Shown here: piece after piece, positions 1 through 4,964 of the stretch | Numbering within the stretch: the stretch's first letter is position 1 | Layout: every line of letters starts with the position of its first letter | Assembly (NCBI GenBank): GCA_023391005.1 | Contig: JAEWBS010000082.1 | Location: 1-9,638 of the forward strand | Source of the DNA: Bacillota bacterium | GTDB taxonomy: Bacteria > Bacillota > Clostridia > Oscillospirales > Ruminococcaceae | Length of the DNA: 9,638 bases | Direction: 5' to 3' | Translations under genes and position numbers: made by a program | Notes under the pieces: model-generated | The model's input: only the letters and a program-made list of their open reading frames with translations | Database searches by the model: none | What the model was told of the DNA's origin: nothing

Positions 1-211
1 TGTGTTATTCCCCACTGTATGGCAGGTTACTCACGCGTTACTCACCCGTCCGCCACTAAGACACTCTATTCACTCAACAGTAGAAAACGCGACGTCCCAT
101 ACTGACACGTCGCCTTCCTACCATTCAGTGAACAGAGTGTCTCCGTTCGACTTGCATGTGTTAGGCGCGCCGCCAGCGTTCGTCCTGAGCCAGGATCAAA
201 CTCTTGAAAAT
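1..211 (-). rRNA. 16S ribosomal RNA, 5' part (gene runs off the left edge)
   Basis: Read on the minus strand, 186-203 give the universal bacterial 16S start (GAGTTTGATCCTGGCTCAGG). It is followed by GACGAACGCTGGCGGC, CTAACACATGCAAGTCGAACGGAG, and near the left edge GGCGGACGGGTGAGTAACGCG. Aligning to E. coli numbering from memory places the mature 5' end at about 211; the exact processing site is inferred. Only the first ~210 of about 1500 nt are present. The variable region fits Clostridia (low-GC Gram-positive), consistent with the sporulation-type genes further on. Any protein reading across this region on the plus strand is an artefact. Confidence 0.97.
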
Positions 212-478
212 TTGTATCTCAACGCCGAAGCGTTAAAACCGAATTCCAAGCTGTTTTATCTAGCTTGTTCTCAAAAAAATCTACTTAGAATCCCACTTTC
301 GCGAGACCCTAAGGTTACAAGGGTCTTTGTACATTTCTCAATGTTGTTTAATTTTCAAGGTCCGTGCCTGCGCTTCTCACAGGCGAGATTTAGTTTAGCA
401 CAATTAAGAATTTCTGTCAACAACTTCTTTTCTTTTTTGTGGCTGTTGTCGGGTTTTGTTTGTGTCCCCCGCGACAGC
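212..478 (-). other. 16S rRNA leader with processing hairpins and boxA-like sequence
   Basis: This is the transcribed spacer between the rRNA promoters and mature 16S. On the minus strand it holds a hairpin with a UUCG tetraloop (AACGC-TTCG-GCGTT, 221-234) about 10 nt before the 16S 5' end. A 6-bp stem lies at 247-252/262-267 and a 7-bp stem at 304-310/320-326 (AGACCCT/AGGGTCT). A boxA-like stretch, CCTTGAAAATTAAACAAC, lies around 345-362 and resembles the Gram-positive rRNA antitermination motif CTTTGAAAACT. The stems are seen directly; their roles in processing and antitermination are inferred from known rRNA operons. Confidence 0.7.
392..420 (-). promoter_or_regulatory. rRNA operon promoter P2 (sigma-A type)
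   Basis: A second perfect TTGACA (415-420) is followed by a 17-bp spacer and TAAACT (392-397, 4 of 6 consensus), about 93 bp downstream of P1. Tandem promoters with the same spacing are typical of rRNA operons. The weaker -10 makes this call less sure than P1. Confidence 0.7.
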
Positions 479-484
479 TTAGTT

Positions 485-513
485 ATAATATCACGCCCTG
501 CACGATATGTCAA
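485..513 (-). promoter_or_regulatory. rRNA operon promoter P1 (sigma-A type)
   Basis: On the minus strand, a perfect -35 TTGACA (508-513), a 17-bp spacer and -10 TATTAT (485-490, 5 of 6 consensus). A/T-rich tracts just upstream (519-545) could serve as an UP element. Transcription would start near 478 and read toward the 16S gene. Confidence 0.85.
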
Positions 514-580
514 CAGGTTTTTGCAAAAAACTTGCCGTTTTTTTAATACGCCTTAAAAACCGCTTTAATACCGCTTTTTA

Positions 581-609
581 TTGACGCTTGAATGAGATTA
601 TGACATAAT
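581..609 (+). promoter_or_regulatory. metA cluster promoter (sigma-A type)
   Basis: TTGACG (581-586), a 17-bp spacer and CATAAT (604-609) give a near-consensus promoter. The start of transcription would be near 616, leaving a leader of about 28 nt with AGGAG at 631-635. That leader is too short for a SAM riboswitch or T-box, so no methionine-responsive RNA switch is present. The promoter is divergent from rRNA P1, with the two -35 elements about 67 bp apart. Confidence 0.8.
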
Positions 610-643
610 ACTTTACATATTAATATATATAGGAGTTCTGACA

Positions 644-1588
644 ATGCCGATTAATATTCCTACCACATTACCCGCGACAAAGGTTTTAGAGGCTGAGAAC
701 ATCTTTGTGATGAGCGAGGAACGCGCACGCAATCAGGATATTCGTCCGCTGCGCATTGTGATACTCAATCTGATGCCCAAAAAGATCGAAACCGAGACGC
801 AGCTGCTGCGCCTCCTAGGCAACACACCGATTCAGTCGGATGTCGAGCTGCTGCAAATCGGCGGGCACATCTCTAAAAATACGTCCAGCGACCATCTTTT
901 CAAATTCTATAAGACCTTTGATGAGATCAAGGACCAGCGCTTTGACGGTCTGATCATCACCGGCGCGCCGATCGAGACGCTGCCGTTCGCCGAAGTGGAT
1001 TATTGGGAAGAGCTATGCGAGATCATGGCGTGGTCCTTAACCAACGTCTACTCGACGCTGCACATCTGCTGGGGCGCTCAGGCCGGTCTTTATTATCACT
1101 ATGGCGTCGATAAAATCGCGCTGCCTGAGAAAATGTTCGGTGTCTTCGCGCACACCGTCACAAACCGCAATCATCAGCTGATGCGCGGCTTCGACGAGTT
1201 GTTCTGGGTGCCGCATTCCCGCCACACCACCGTGGCCGAAAGCGATATTGAAAAGGTGGATAGCCTTGAGATTCTCGCCCGCTCGGACGAGGCGGGGGTC
1301 TACTGCATCGCGGGCAAAGACGGACGCCAGTTTTTCATCATGGGGCACAGCGAATACGACCGCGACACGCTGGCCAGTGAATATTTCAGAGACATCAACA
1401 AGGGGCTGGACATCAAGCTGCCCCGCCATTACTTCCCCGGGGATGACCCCACCCAGTCGCCGCCCCTTTGCTGGCGCGCGCACTCGAGCCTCTTGTTCTC
1501 AAACTGGCTCAACTATTTTGTCTATCAGGAGACGCCGTTCGATCTGACCCAGCTCTCGCCGCACGGCAAAGGAGGTGCCCAGTCATGA
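644..1588 (+). CDS. metA: homoserine O-acyltransferase, predicted acetyl-CoA type (MetA family)
   Basis: Catalyses activation of L-homoserine by acylation, the committed step from the aspartate pathway to methionine, in the cytoplasm. The 314-aa protein is full length for the family. The glutamine-amidotransferase-like fold shows the catalytic triad at expected positions: Cys142 (ICWGAQAG), His235 and Glu237 (MGHSEYD). Residue 111 is Glu (GAPIET). In published MetA work, Glu here goes with acetyl-CoA and Gly, as in E. coli, with succinyl-CoA, so O-acetylhomoserine is the likely product despite frequent annotation as succinyltransferase. The start is supported by AGGAG 8 nt upstream and the family-typical MPINIP N-terminus. 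The stop overlaps the next gene by ATGA. Cofactor choice is inference from one residue. Confidence 0.96.
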   Translation: MPINIPTTLPATKVLEAENIFVMSEERARNQDIRPLRIVILNLMPKKIETETQLLRLLGNTPIQSDVELLQIGGHISKNTSSDHLFKFYKTFDEIKDQRFDGLIITGAPIETLPFAEVDYWEELCEIMAWSLTNVYSTLHICWGAQAGLYYHYGVDKIALPEKMFGVFAHTVTNRNHQLMRGFDELFWVPHSRHTTVAESDIEKVDSLEILARSDEAGVYCIAGKDGRQFFIMGHSEYDRDTLASEYFRDINKGLDIKLPRHYFPGDDPTQSPPLCWRAHSSLLFSNWLNYFVYQETPFDLTQLSPHGKGGAQS

Positions 1589-2226
1589 AGGCAGCCATCT
1601 TTGACATGGACGGCACGCTGCTCGATTCGATGGGCATGTGGTATGGCCTTGCGCCCGCGTTTTGTAAAAGGCATGGCATTGTCTGGTCACAGCAAATTGC
1701 CCACGACCTGCTTGGGAGGGAATTCCCCGAGGCAGCCGATTATTTTGCCGAGCGCTTTCCGTTTTTAAACATGACGCCTGAGGGACTCATTGCGGCGTGG
1801 AACGGCATGGTCCGTTTCAGCTACCTGCACGAGGTTCTGCCAAAGCCGTTTGCCATCGATTATATCAAGCAGCTCAACCGCAACAATATTCCCTGTGCGG
1901 TTGCGACCATGACCAATCACGCACTGGCCGACGCCGTGCTGGCGCACCACGGCATTGCGCCGCTGGTCGAGGCGGTGCTGACGCCCGAGGATGTCGGCGG
2001 CATCGGCAAGGAGCGGCCCGACATCTATTTTGAAGCGGCGCGCAGGCTCGGCGTACCGGCACACGAATGCGTTGTCTTTGAAGACACGCTGTTTGCCATT
2101 GAAACGGCGGCAAGCGCCGGCTTTACGGTCTGGGCCGTCGATGAGCCGCTGCAGCAGAGCCAACGCCGTATTCAGGCGGCCTGTCACCGCTATGTCCACA
2201 GCTTTAAAGAGCTGCTGCACGATTAA
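1585..2226 (+). CDS. HAD-superfamily phosphatase, beta-phosphoglucomutase-like subgroup
   Basis: A cytoplasmic 213-aa haloacid-dehalogenase-type hydrolase, probably a small-molecule phosphatase of unknown substrate. All four HAD motifs are visible: motif I FDMDGT with nucleophile Asp7 and acid/base Asp9; motif II Thr108 (VATMTN); motif III Lys142 (GKERPDIY); motif IV Glu166-Asp167 (VFEDT). An alpha-helical cap at about residues 15-85 places it with the beta-PGM/phosphoglycolate-phosphatase-like proteins. The chosen ATG overlaps the metA stop by 4 nt (ATGA) and has a strong GGAGG site at 1571-1575, so it is translationally coupled. An in-frame start further upstream would lie inside metA and lack homology. 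The link to methionine synthesis is positional only. Confidence 0.9.
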   Translation: MKAAIFDMDGTLLDSMGMWYGLAPAFCKRHGIVWSQQIAHDLLGREFPEAADYFAERFPFLNMTPEGLIAAWNGMVRFSYLHEVLPKPFAIDYIKQLNRNNIPCAVATMTNHALADAVLAHHGIAPLVEAVLTPEDVGGIGKERPDIYFEAARRLGVPAHECVVFEDTLFAIETAASAGFTVWAVDEPLQQSQRRIQAACHRYVHSFKELLHD

Positions 2227-2243
2227 GGCGAGGTACACTTTAA

Positions 2244-2897
2244 ATGAATGATGTTTTATTGCGCATGGCGAGCGTGGAACAGGACGCCCGACGCCTGCTG
2301 GAAATCTACGCGCCTTATGTAGAGAACACCGCCGTCACTTCTGAGGAGACGGTGCCCTCGCTCGAAGAGTTCAAAGGCCGCATAACCGACGCGCTGCGCC
2401 GGCATCCTTATATTGTCTGCATCATCGACGGCGATATTGTCGGCTACGCCTATGGTCACAGCTACCGCAGCCGATCCTCCTACCGCTGGGGCGCCGAGCT
2501 TTCGGTTTATGTCGCGGCGGACTGCAAAAGCAGCAGTGTCGGCGTGGCATTATACGGCGCGCTGATCGCGACTTTGCGGCTTCAGGGCTATCAAACGGCT
2601 TACGGCATTGTGCTGTTGCCGAACCTGCCCAGCCAGCGCCTGCACGAATATCTTGGCTTCTCAGCCAAGGGCGTATTAACAAACGCCTGCTGCAAGCTGG
2701 GCGGTTGGCACGATATTGTTACTTATGAAAGGCACATCGGCACTTTTCCCCAAAACCCACCCGAGATTGTGCCGGTATCCGATCTGGACGATTGGGATAT
2801 GCGTGAAATCTTCAACCGCCACGCTTCGGTTGTGAGCAACCGCAAAACAATATTGCGGCTTAATAAAAGCCGCAACGGATTTTGGGTTATCCCATAA
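2244..2897 (+). CDS. GNAT-family N-acetyltransferase (phosphinothricin/L-amino-acid acetyltransferase-like)
   Basis: Resembles the Pat/MnaT group, which acetylates amino-acid-like amines with acetyl-CoA. Family features include the N-terminal IYAPYVENTAVTSEE stretch, GYAYGHSYRSRSSYRW (67-82), strand ELSVYV (85-90), the acetyl-CoA loop (95-100), PSQRLHEYLGF (129-139) and GGWHDIVTYER (153-163). The protein has 217 aa, about 40 more than usual. The acetyl-CoA loop, normally Q/R-x-x-G-x-G/A, reads KSSSVG, with Ser98 in place of the first glycine, so activity may be altered. The last ~33 residues (from about Arg187) are encoded by a repeat found again at 3059-3189, and probably replace an older C-terminus. 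It follows the HAD gene by 17 nt, with GAGG at 2230-2233, and is likely in the metA operon. Confidence 0.85.
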   Translation: MNDVLLRMASVEQDARRLLEIYAPYVENTAVTSEETVPSLEEFKGRITDALRRHPYIVCIIDGDIVGYAYGHSYRSRSSYRWGAELSVYVAADCKSSSVGVALYGALIATLRLQGYQTAYGIVLLPNLPSQRLHEYLGFSAKGVLTNACCKLGGWHDIVTYERHIGTFPQNPPEIVPVSDLDDWDMREIFNRHASVVSNRKTILRLNKSRNGFWVIP

Positions 2898-3018
2898 GTG
2901 CAAGCGAATAATGGGCCATCGCCGCAGGCGGGTCATTAACTTGAAAGCGTATCATAGCCATCCTGCGGCAATGATACGCTTTCATCTTCATTATTGATGA
3001 GCACAAATTGCTTGAGCA
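2797..3018. repeat. direct repeat copy A (3' end of the GNAT gene into the intergenic gap)
   Basis: Two blocks match copy B (3059-3189). Block 1 runs from 2797 to about 2895 and includes an identical 15-mer (CAAAACAATATTGCG, 2843-2857), with further similarity on both sides. Block 2 is 2989-3018, which matches 3160-3189 at 29 of 30 bases. Between the blocks this copy holds about 90 bp absent from copy B, including a 14-bp hairpin. Block 1 contains a perfect 9-bp stem with a 5-nt loop (2853-2861/2867-2875). The repeat encodes the GNAT C-terminal tail, and block 2 duplicates the 3' coding end of the M50 protease gene. Confidence 0.85.
2942..2984. repeat. 14-bp perfect inverted repeat (hairpin) inside repeat copy A
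   Basis: TGAAAGCGTATCAT (2942-2955) and its exact complement (2971-2984) flank a 15-nt loop. Part of the loop, CCTGCGGC at 2962-2969, is complementary to GCCGCAGG at 2921-2928, so an alternative fold exists. No run of T follows either arm, so it is not a standard intrinsic terminator, although it lies 45 bp after the GNAT stop. It belongs to the segment absent from repeat copy B. Confidence 0.8.
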
Positions 3019-3058
3019 ATAAACCTTACGATATCGGGCAACGGGAAATGGCTGAGGT

Positions 3059-3189
3059 ATATGTGCAATCTCAATCGCCGCGCCTCGGGTGCCGGCAAAC
3101 ACAAAACAATATTGCGCCTTAATAAAGCCGCAACAGATTTTAGGGCATACCTTAATCGCCATTATCGATGAGCACAAATTGCTTGAGCA
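3059..3189. repeat. direct repeat copy B (gap and 3' end of the M50 protease gene)
   Basis: Compact copy of the repeat at 2797-3018. The block-1 hairpin is kept with one mismatch (3112-3120 with the AAGCCGCAA-like arm near 3124-3132). On the minus strand it is followed by a loosely T-rich stretch, so it could act as a weak terminator for the protease operon. Block 2 (3160-3189) is the part that encodes the last codons of the M50 protease. Similarity on the minus strand is also seen in translation (FIK.QYCF...R..A.E...HIP in both copies), although neither reading looks like a real gene. Confidence 0.85.
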
Positions 3190-3739
3190 GCAAAAACACC
3201 CCAACGCTAAGCAGCGGAAAATTGGGCCGGTGTTCAATCAGCGACCAAAGCCCAGCCGCCAGCATACCCGTGCCCACCATGCCGCCAACGACGTCAGGCA
3301 GCGTTTTTTCGTTACCAAACAGAGCGGCACAGATCAGCCGCAGCATGCTTCCGCCGTCCAGCCCACGCACCGGCAATAGATTAAAGACCGATAACAGCAG
3401 ACTGATGGCGGCAAACCGCGGCGCGAAGGGTTTGAGCAGCATGCCCAGCACAATACCCGCCAGCGGCCCGGCAGCCAGAATCGTCAACTCCTGACGCAGG
3501 CCGGGCAAACGGCGGTAATAGGGGACAATCTGCGCACAGCAGCCGCATAACCGCAGCTGTGAAACGCCGTTGTCGGTGGCCAGCAGCGCCAGCCAGTGCC
3601 CGGCCTCATGCACCAGCGCCGCCATAAGCAGCGCGAGCGCGTCGCCGCCAAAATAGACGGCGATGGCGATCACCGCGAAAAACCAGAAATCGCAGGTGAT
3701 GCGCGGGGGCTTTTCACGGGGCTTTATAAAGCTTGCCAT
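3152..3739 (-). CDS. spoIVFB: M50 site-2 metalloprotease, SpoIVFB-like
   Basis: An integral-membrane zinc protease; the family member SpoIVFB cleaves pro-sigma-K inside the mother-cell membrane during sporulation. The 195-aa protein shows the HExxH motif HEAGH (44-48) in a membrane segment and the second motif NLLPVRGLDGG (120-130), whose Asp128 completes the zinc site. Hydrophobic segments lie near 18-30, 34-55, 84-102, 108-122 and 158-190. It is shorter than B. subtilis SpoIVFB (about 288 aa) and lacks the C-terminal CBS domain. ATG with GGAG 8 nt upstream overlaps the preceding M23 gene by 16 nt, so coupling is likely. The neighbour supports the SpoIVFB assignment; a generic S2P role remains possible. 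The final codons lie in a repeat. Confidence 0.88.
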   Translation of the reverse strand: MASFIKPREKPPRITCDFWFFAVIAIAVYFGGDALALLMAALVHEAGHWLALLATDNGVSQLRLCGCCAQIVPYYRRLPGLRQELTILAAGPLAGIVLGMLLKPFAPRFAAISLLLSVFNLLPVRGLDGGSMLRLICAALFGNEKTLPDVVGGMVGTGMLAAGLWSLIEHRPNFPLLSVGVFLLLKQFVLIDNGD

Positions 3740-4557
3740 CTTGCGCGCTCCGCCAGCGGATTGGCCGCTTTACCGTTTATAATCAGCTCAAAATGCAGAT
3801 GCGGTCCGGTGGAAACGCCGGTGTTGCCCACAAGGGCGAGCGTTTCGCCCTGCCGCAGACGCATGCCCACACGCACCGGAATCGCACTGCAATGGCAGTA
3901 GCGGGTCTGGTAGCCGCCGTGGTCGAGTGTGACAAATTTGCCGTAAATTTTCGATTCGCCCGTTTCGACCACCACACCGGGCCACGCCGCACCGATTGGG
4001 GTGCCCAGCGGCGCGGCAAAATCAACCCCGGTGTGAAAATCCGGCTTGCCGGTGATTGGATGCGTACGCACGCCAAACGGCGAGCTGATTATGCCTTGAA
4101 CCGGCTGGCGCATCGGCGCCGAGAGCAGCGGCGTCATATTGGTGACGCCGTCCGGCAGCGCATTTTCGGTTTGGGGCAGAAACAGCAGCTGGCCGCCCTG
4201 TCCGGCCGGGGTGGCCGGTACAGCGACCTCAATGCGCGGCGAGCTGCCGACCTGACTTAAAATAAGCTCAATAATGCTGCGCAGGCGGGAAATTTTGTCA
4301 GAATCCTTCACCTTTTGCACGACTGAAAAGACCTCCACCGCCTCGGTTTCCTTCGATATCAGCGTGAAAAATGCCGTCTTTACGTCGGCCATTCCCATAA
4401 AGCTGCTCAGGATAAACGCCGCCGTGATCATCATCACACACAGCATGCTTTGCAGCAGTGTTATAAACATAAACTTGCCCTCCTGCCCGCCGCCGCGCGC
4501 GGCAGGTCGGCGTCGCCCCGCCGCACCAAAGGTGGAATGCATTCTTCTGCCAACCAT
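3724..4557 (-). CDS. spoIVFA: M23/LytM-domain membrane protein, SpoIVFA-like
   Basis: Predicted partner and regulator of the M50 protease next door. The 277-aa protein has a basic N-terminus (Arg-rich, 4-21), one transmembrane helix (about 29-55), a linker possibly coiled at 80-102, and a C-terminal M23 peptidase domain (about 150-270) that would face the intermembrane space. Zinc and catalytic residues are all present: His175 and Asp179 (HTGVD), His222 (YCHC), and His253/His255 (HLHFE). B. subtilis SpoIVFA is, as I recall, degenerate here, so this copy might be a real endopeptidase. The ATG at 4557 is chosen over the GTG 6 nt upstream because AGGAGG (4565-4570) sits 7 nt away. SpoIIQ-like or other M23 proteins are alternatives; the pairing with an M50 gene favours SpoIVFA. 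Confidence 0.82.
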   Translation of the reverse strand: MVGRRMHSTFGAAGRRRPAARGGGQEGKFMFITLLQSMLCVMMITAAFILSSFMGMADVKTAFFTLISKETEAVEVFSVVQKVKDSDKISRLRSIIELILSQVGSSPRIEVAVPATPAGQGGQLLFLPQTENALPDGVTNMTPLLSAPMRQPVQGIISSPFGVRTHPITGKPDFHTGVDFAAPLGTPIGAAWPGVVVETGESKIYGKFVTLDHGGYQTRYCHCSAIPVRVGMRLRQGETLALVGNTGVSTGPHLHFELIINGKAANPLAERARWQAL

Positions 4558-4576
4558 GTCCACACCTCCTCAAAGA

Positions 4577-4606
4577 AGCCTATGCGCCCTGAAAACGCGT
4601 TATGAC
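4577..4606 (-). promoter_or_regulatory. possible sigma-E (sporulation, mother-cell) promoter for the spoIVF-like operon
   Basis: On the minus strand, GTCATAAC (4599-4606), a 14-bp spacer and CATAGGCT (4577-4584) match the sigma-E pattern (about GTCATATT, 13-15 bp, CATACAAT) at 6 of 8 and 5 of 8 positions. The implied start near 4570 leaves a very short leader that begins almost at the ribosome binding site, which weakens the call. No good sigma-A promoter was seen in the same place. Confidence 0.35.
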
Positions 4607-4681
4607 ACCCGCAGCGTAACGTGTTAAAAAAGCGTGTACATCGCTTGCCCGATGCGCCGCAAAGCGCCTGCAACAAAGGGG

Positions 4682-4710
4682 TTGATTTTTGCGCGCCCAT
4701 GTGCTATTCT
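4682..4710 (+). promoter_or_regulatory. promoter of the glycine-riboswitch/symporter transcript
   Basis: TTGATT (4682-4687), a 17-bp spacer and TATTCT (4705-4710) match the sigma-A consensus at 4 of 6 positions each. Transcription would begin near 4717, about 65 nt before the aptamer, giving a leader of about 248 nt before the start codon. Confidence 0.6.
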
Positions 4711-4783
4711 AGTCAGGCTGCTCCGTTTGGGCAACAGATGTCTGCGTATCGGCATCATCGTTGCTTTTAGCGGCAGCCGTTAG

Positions 4784-4868
4784 ATTCTCTGGAGAGTCCC
4801 TCAAAGGGCGCCGAAGGTGTAAGTTTGGGTTTAACCCCAAGCGATCTCTCAGGCAAAAGGACAGAGTT
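4784..4868 (+). promoter_or_regulatory. glycine riboswitch aptamer
   Basis: The conserved core of the gcvT-type glycine aptamer is readable in order: CTCTGGAGAGTCCC (4787-4800), GGGCGCCGAAGG (4806-4817), then ATCTCTCAGGCAAAAGGACAGAG (4844-4866). Helix P1 forms between CTCTG (4787-4791) and CAGAG (4862-4866); the P3b arm is around 4822-4840 (TTTGGGTTTAACCCCAA). Only one complete aptamer is seen. Flanking sequence on either side lacks a second GGGCGCCGAAGG core, so this is a singleton rather than the classical tandem form. It senses glycine and controls the symporter gene through the terminator at 4909-4942. Confidence 0.95.
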
Positions 4869-4908
4869 TGGTATTGCTTTTTCGATATCACTGTTCTCAT
4901 TTCTCCGG

Positions 4909-4942
4909 AAAGTCGAAACGAAAGTTTCGGCTTTATTTTTTT
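4909..4942 (+). terminator. riboswitch-controlled intrinsic terminator
   Basis: An 11-bp stem (4909-4919/4924-4934, with one or two G-T pairs) closed by a GAAA tetraloop is followed, after one A, by seven T (4936-4942). It lies between the glycine aptamer and the symporter ribosome binding site, the usual place for a transcriptional expression platform. TTTCGA at 4880-4885 can pair with TCGAAA at 4913-4918 in the 5' arm, a candidate antiterminator. Whether glycine turns the gene on or off cannot be read with certainty. Confidence 0.85.
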
Positions 4943-4964
4943 GTATACGGGAGGAAGCGAAGTT

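Noticed and set aside
2..556. 184-codon open frame on the plus strand at the left edge
   Set aside because: It lies antisense to the 16S 5' end and its leader and promoters; no protein family is recognisable.
1037..1483. Long open frame on the minus strand inside metA
   Set aside because: Shadow of the GC-rich metA coding frame; no ribosome binding site or family match, while metA has all its catalytic residues.
2887..3237. 116-codon minus-strand frame with an internal repeat (SSNLCSSIM twice)
   Set aside because: It is translation of the two DNA repeat copies and overlaps the M50 gene end; the internal repetition reflects the DNA repeat rather than a protein.
4627..4654. Possible minus-strand terminator (AAGCG/CGCTT followed by six T)
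   Set aside because: The stem has only 5 bp and no visible minus-strand gene upstream would need it; it may simply be A/T-rich promoter DNA.
4761..4964. Upstream extension of the symporter frame by 68 codons
   Set aside because: It would translate the glycine aptamer and terminator; a clear ribosome binding site and the family-typical N-terminus are at 4965.
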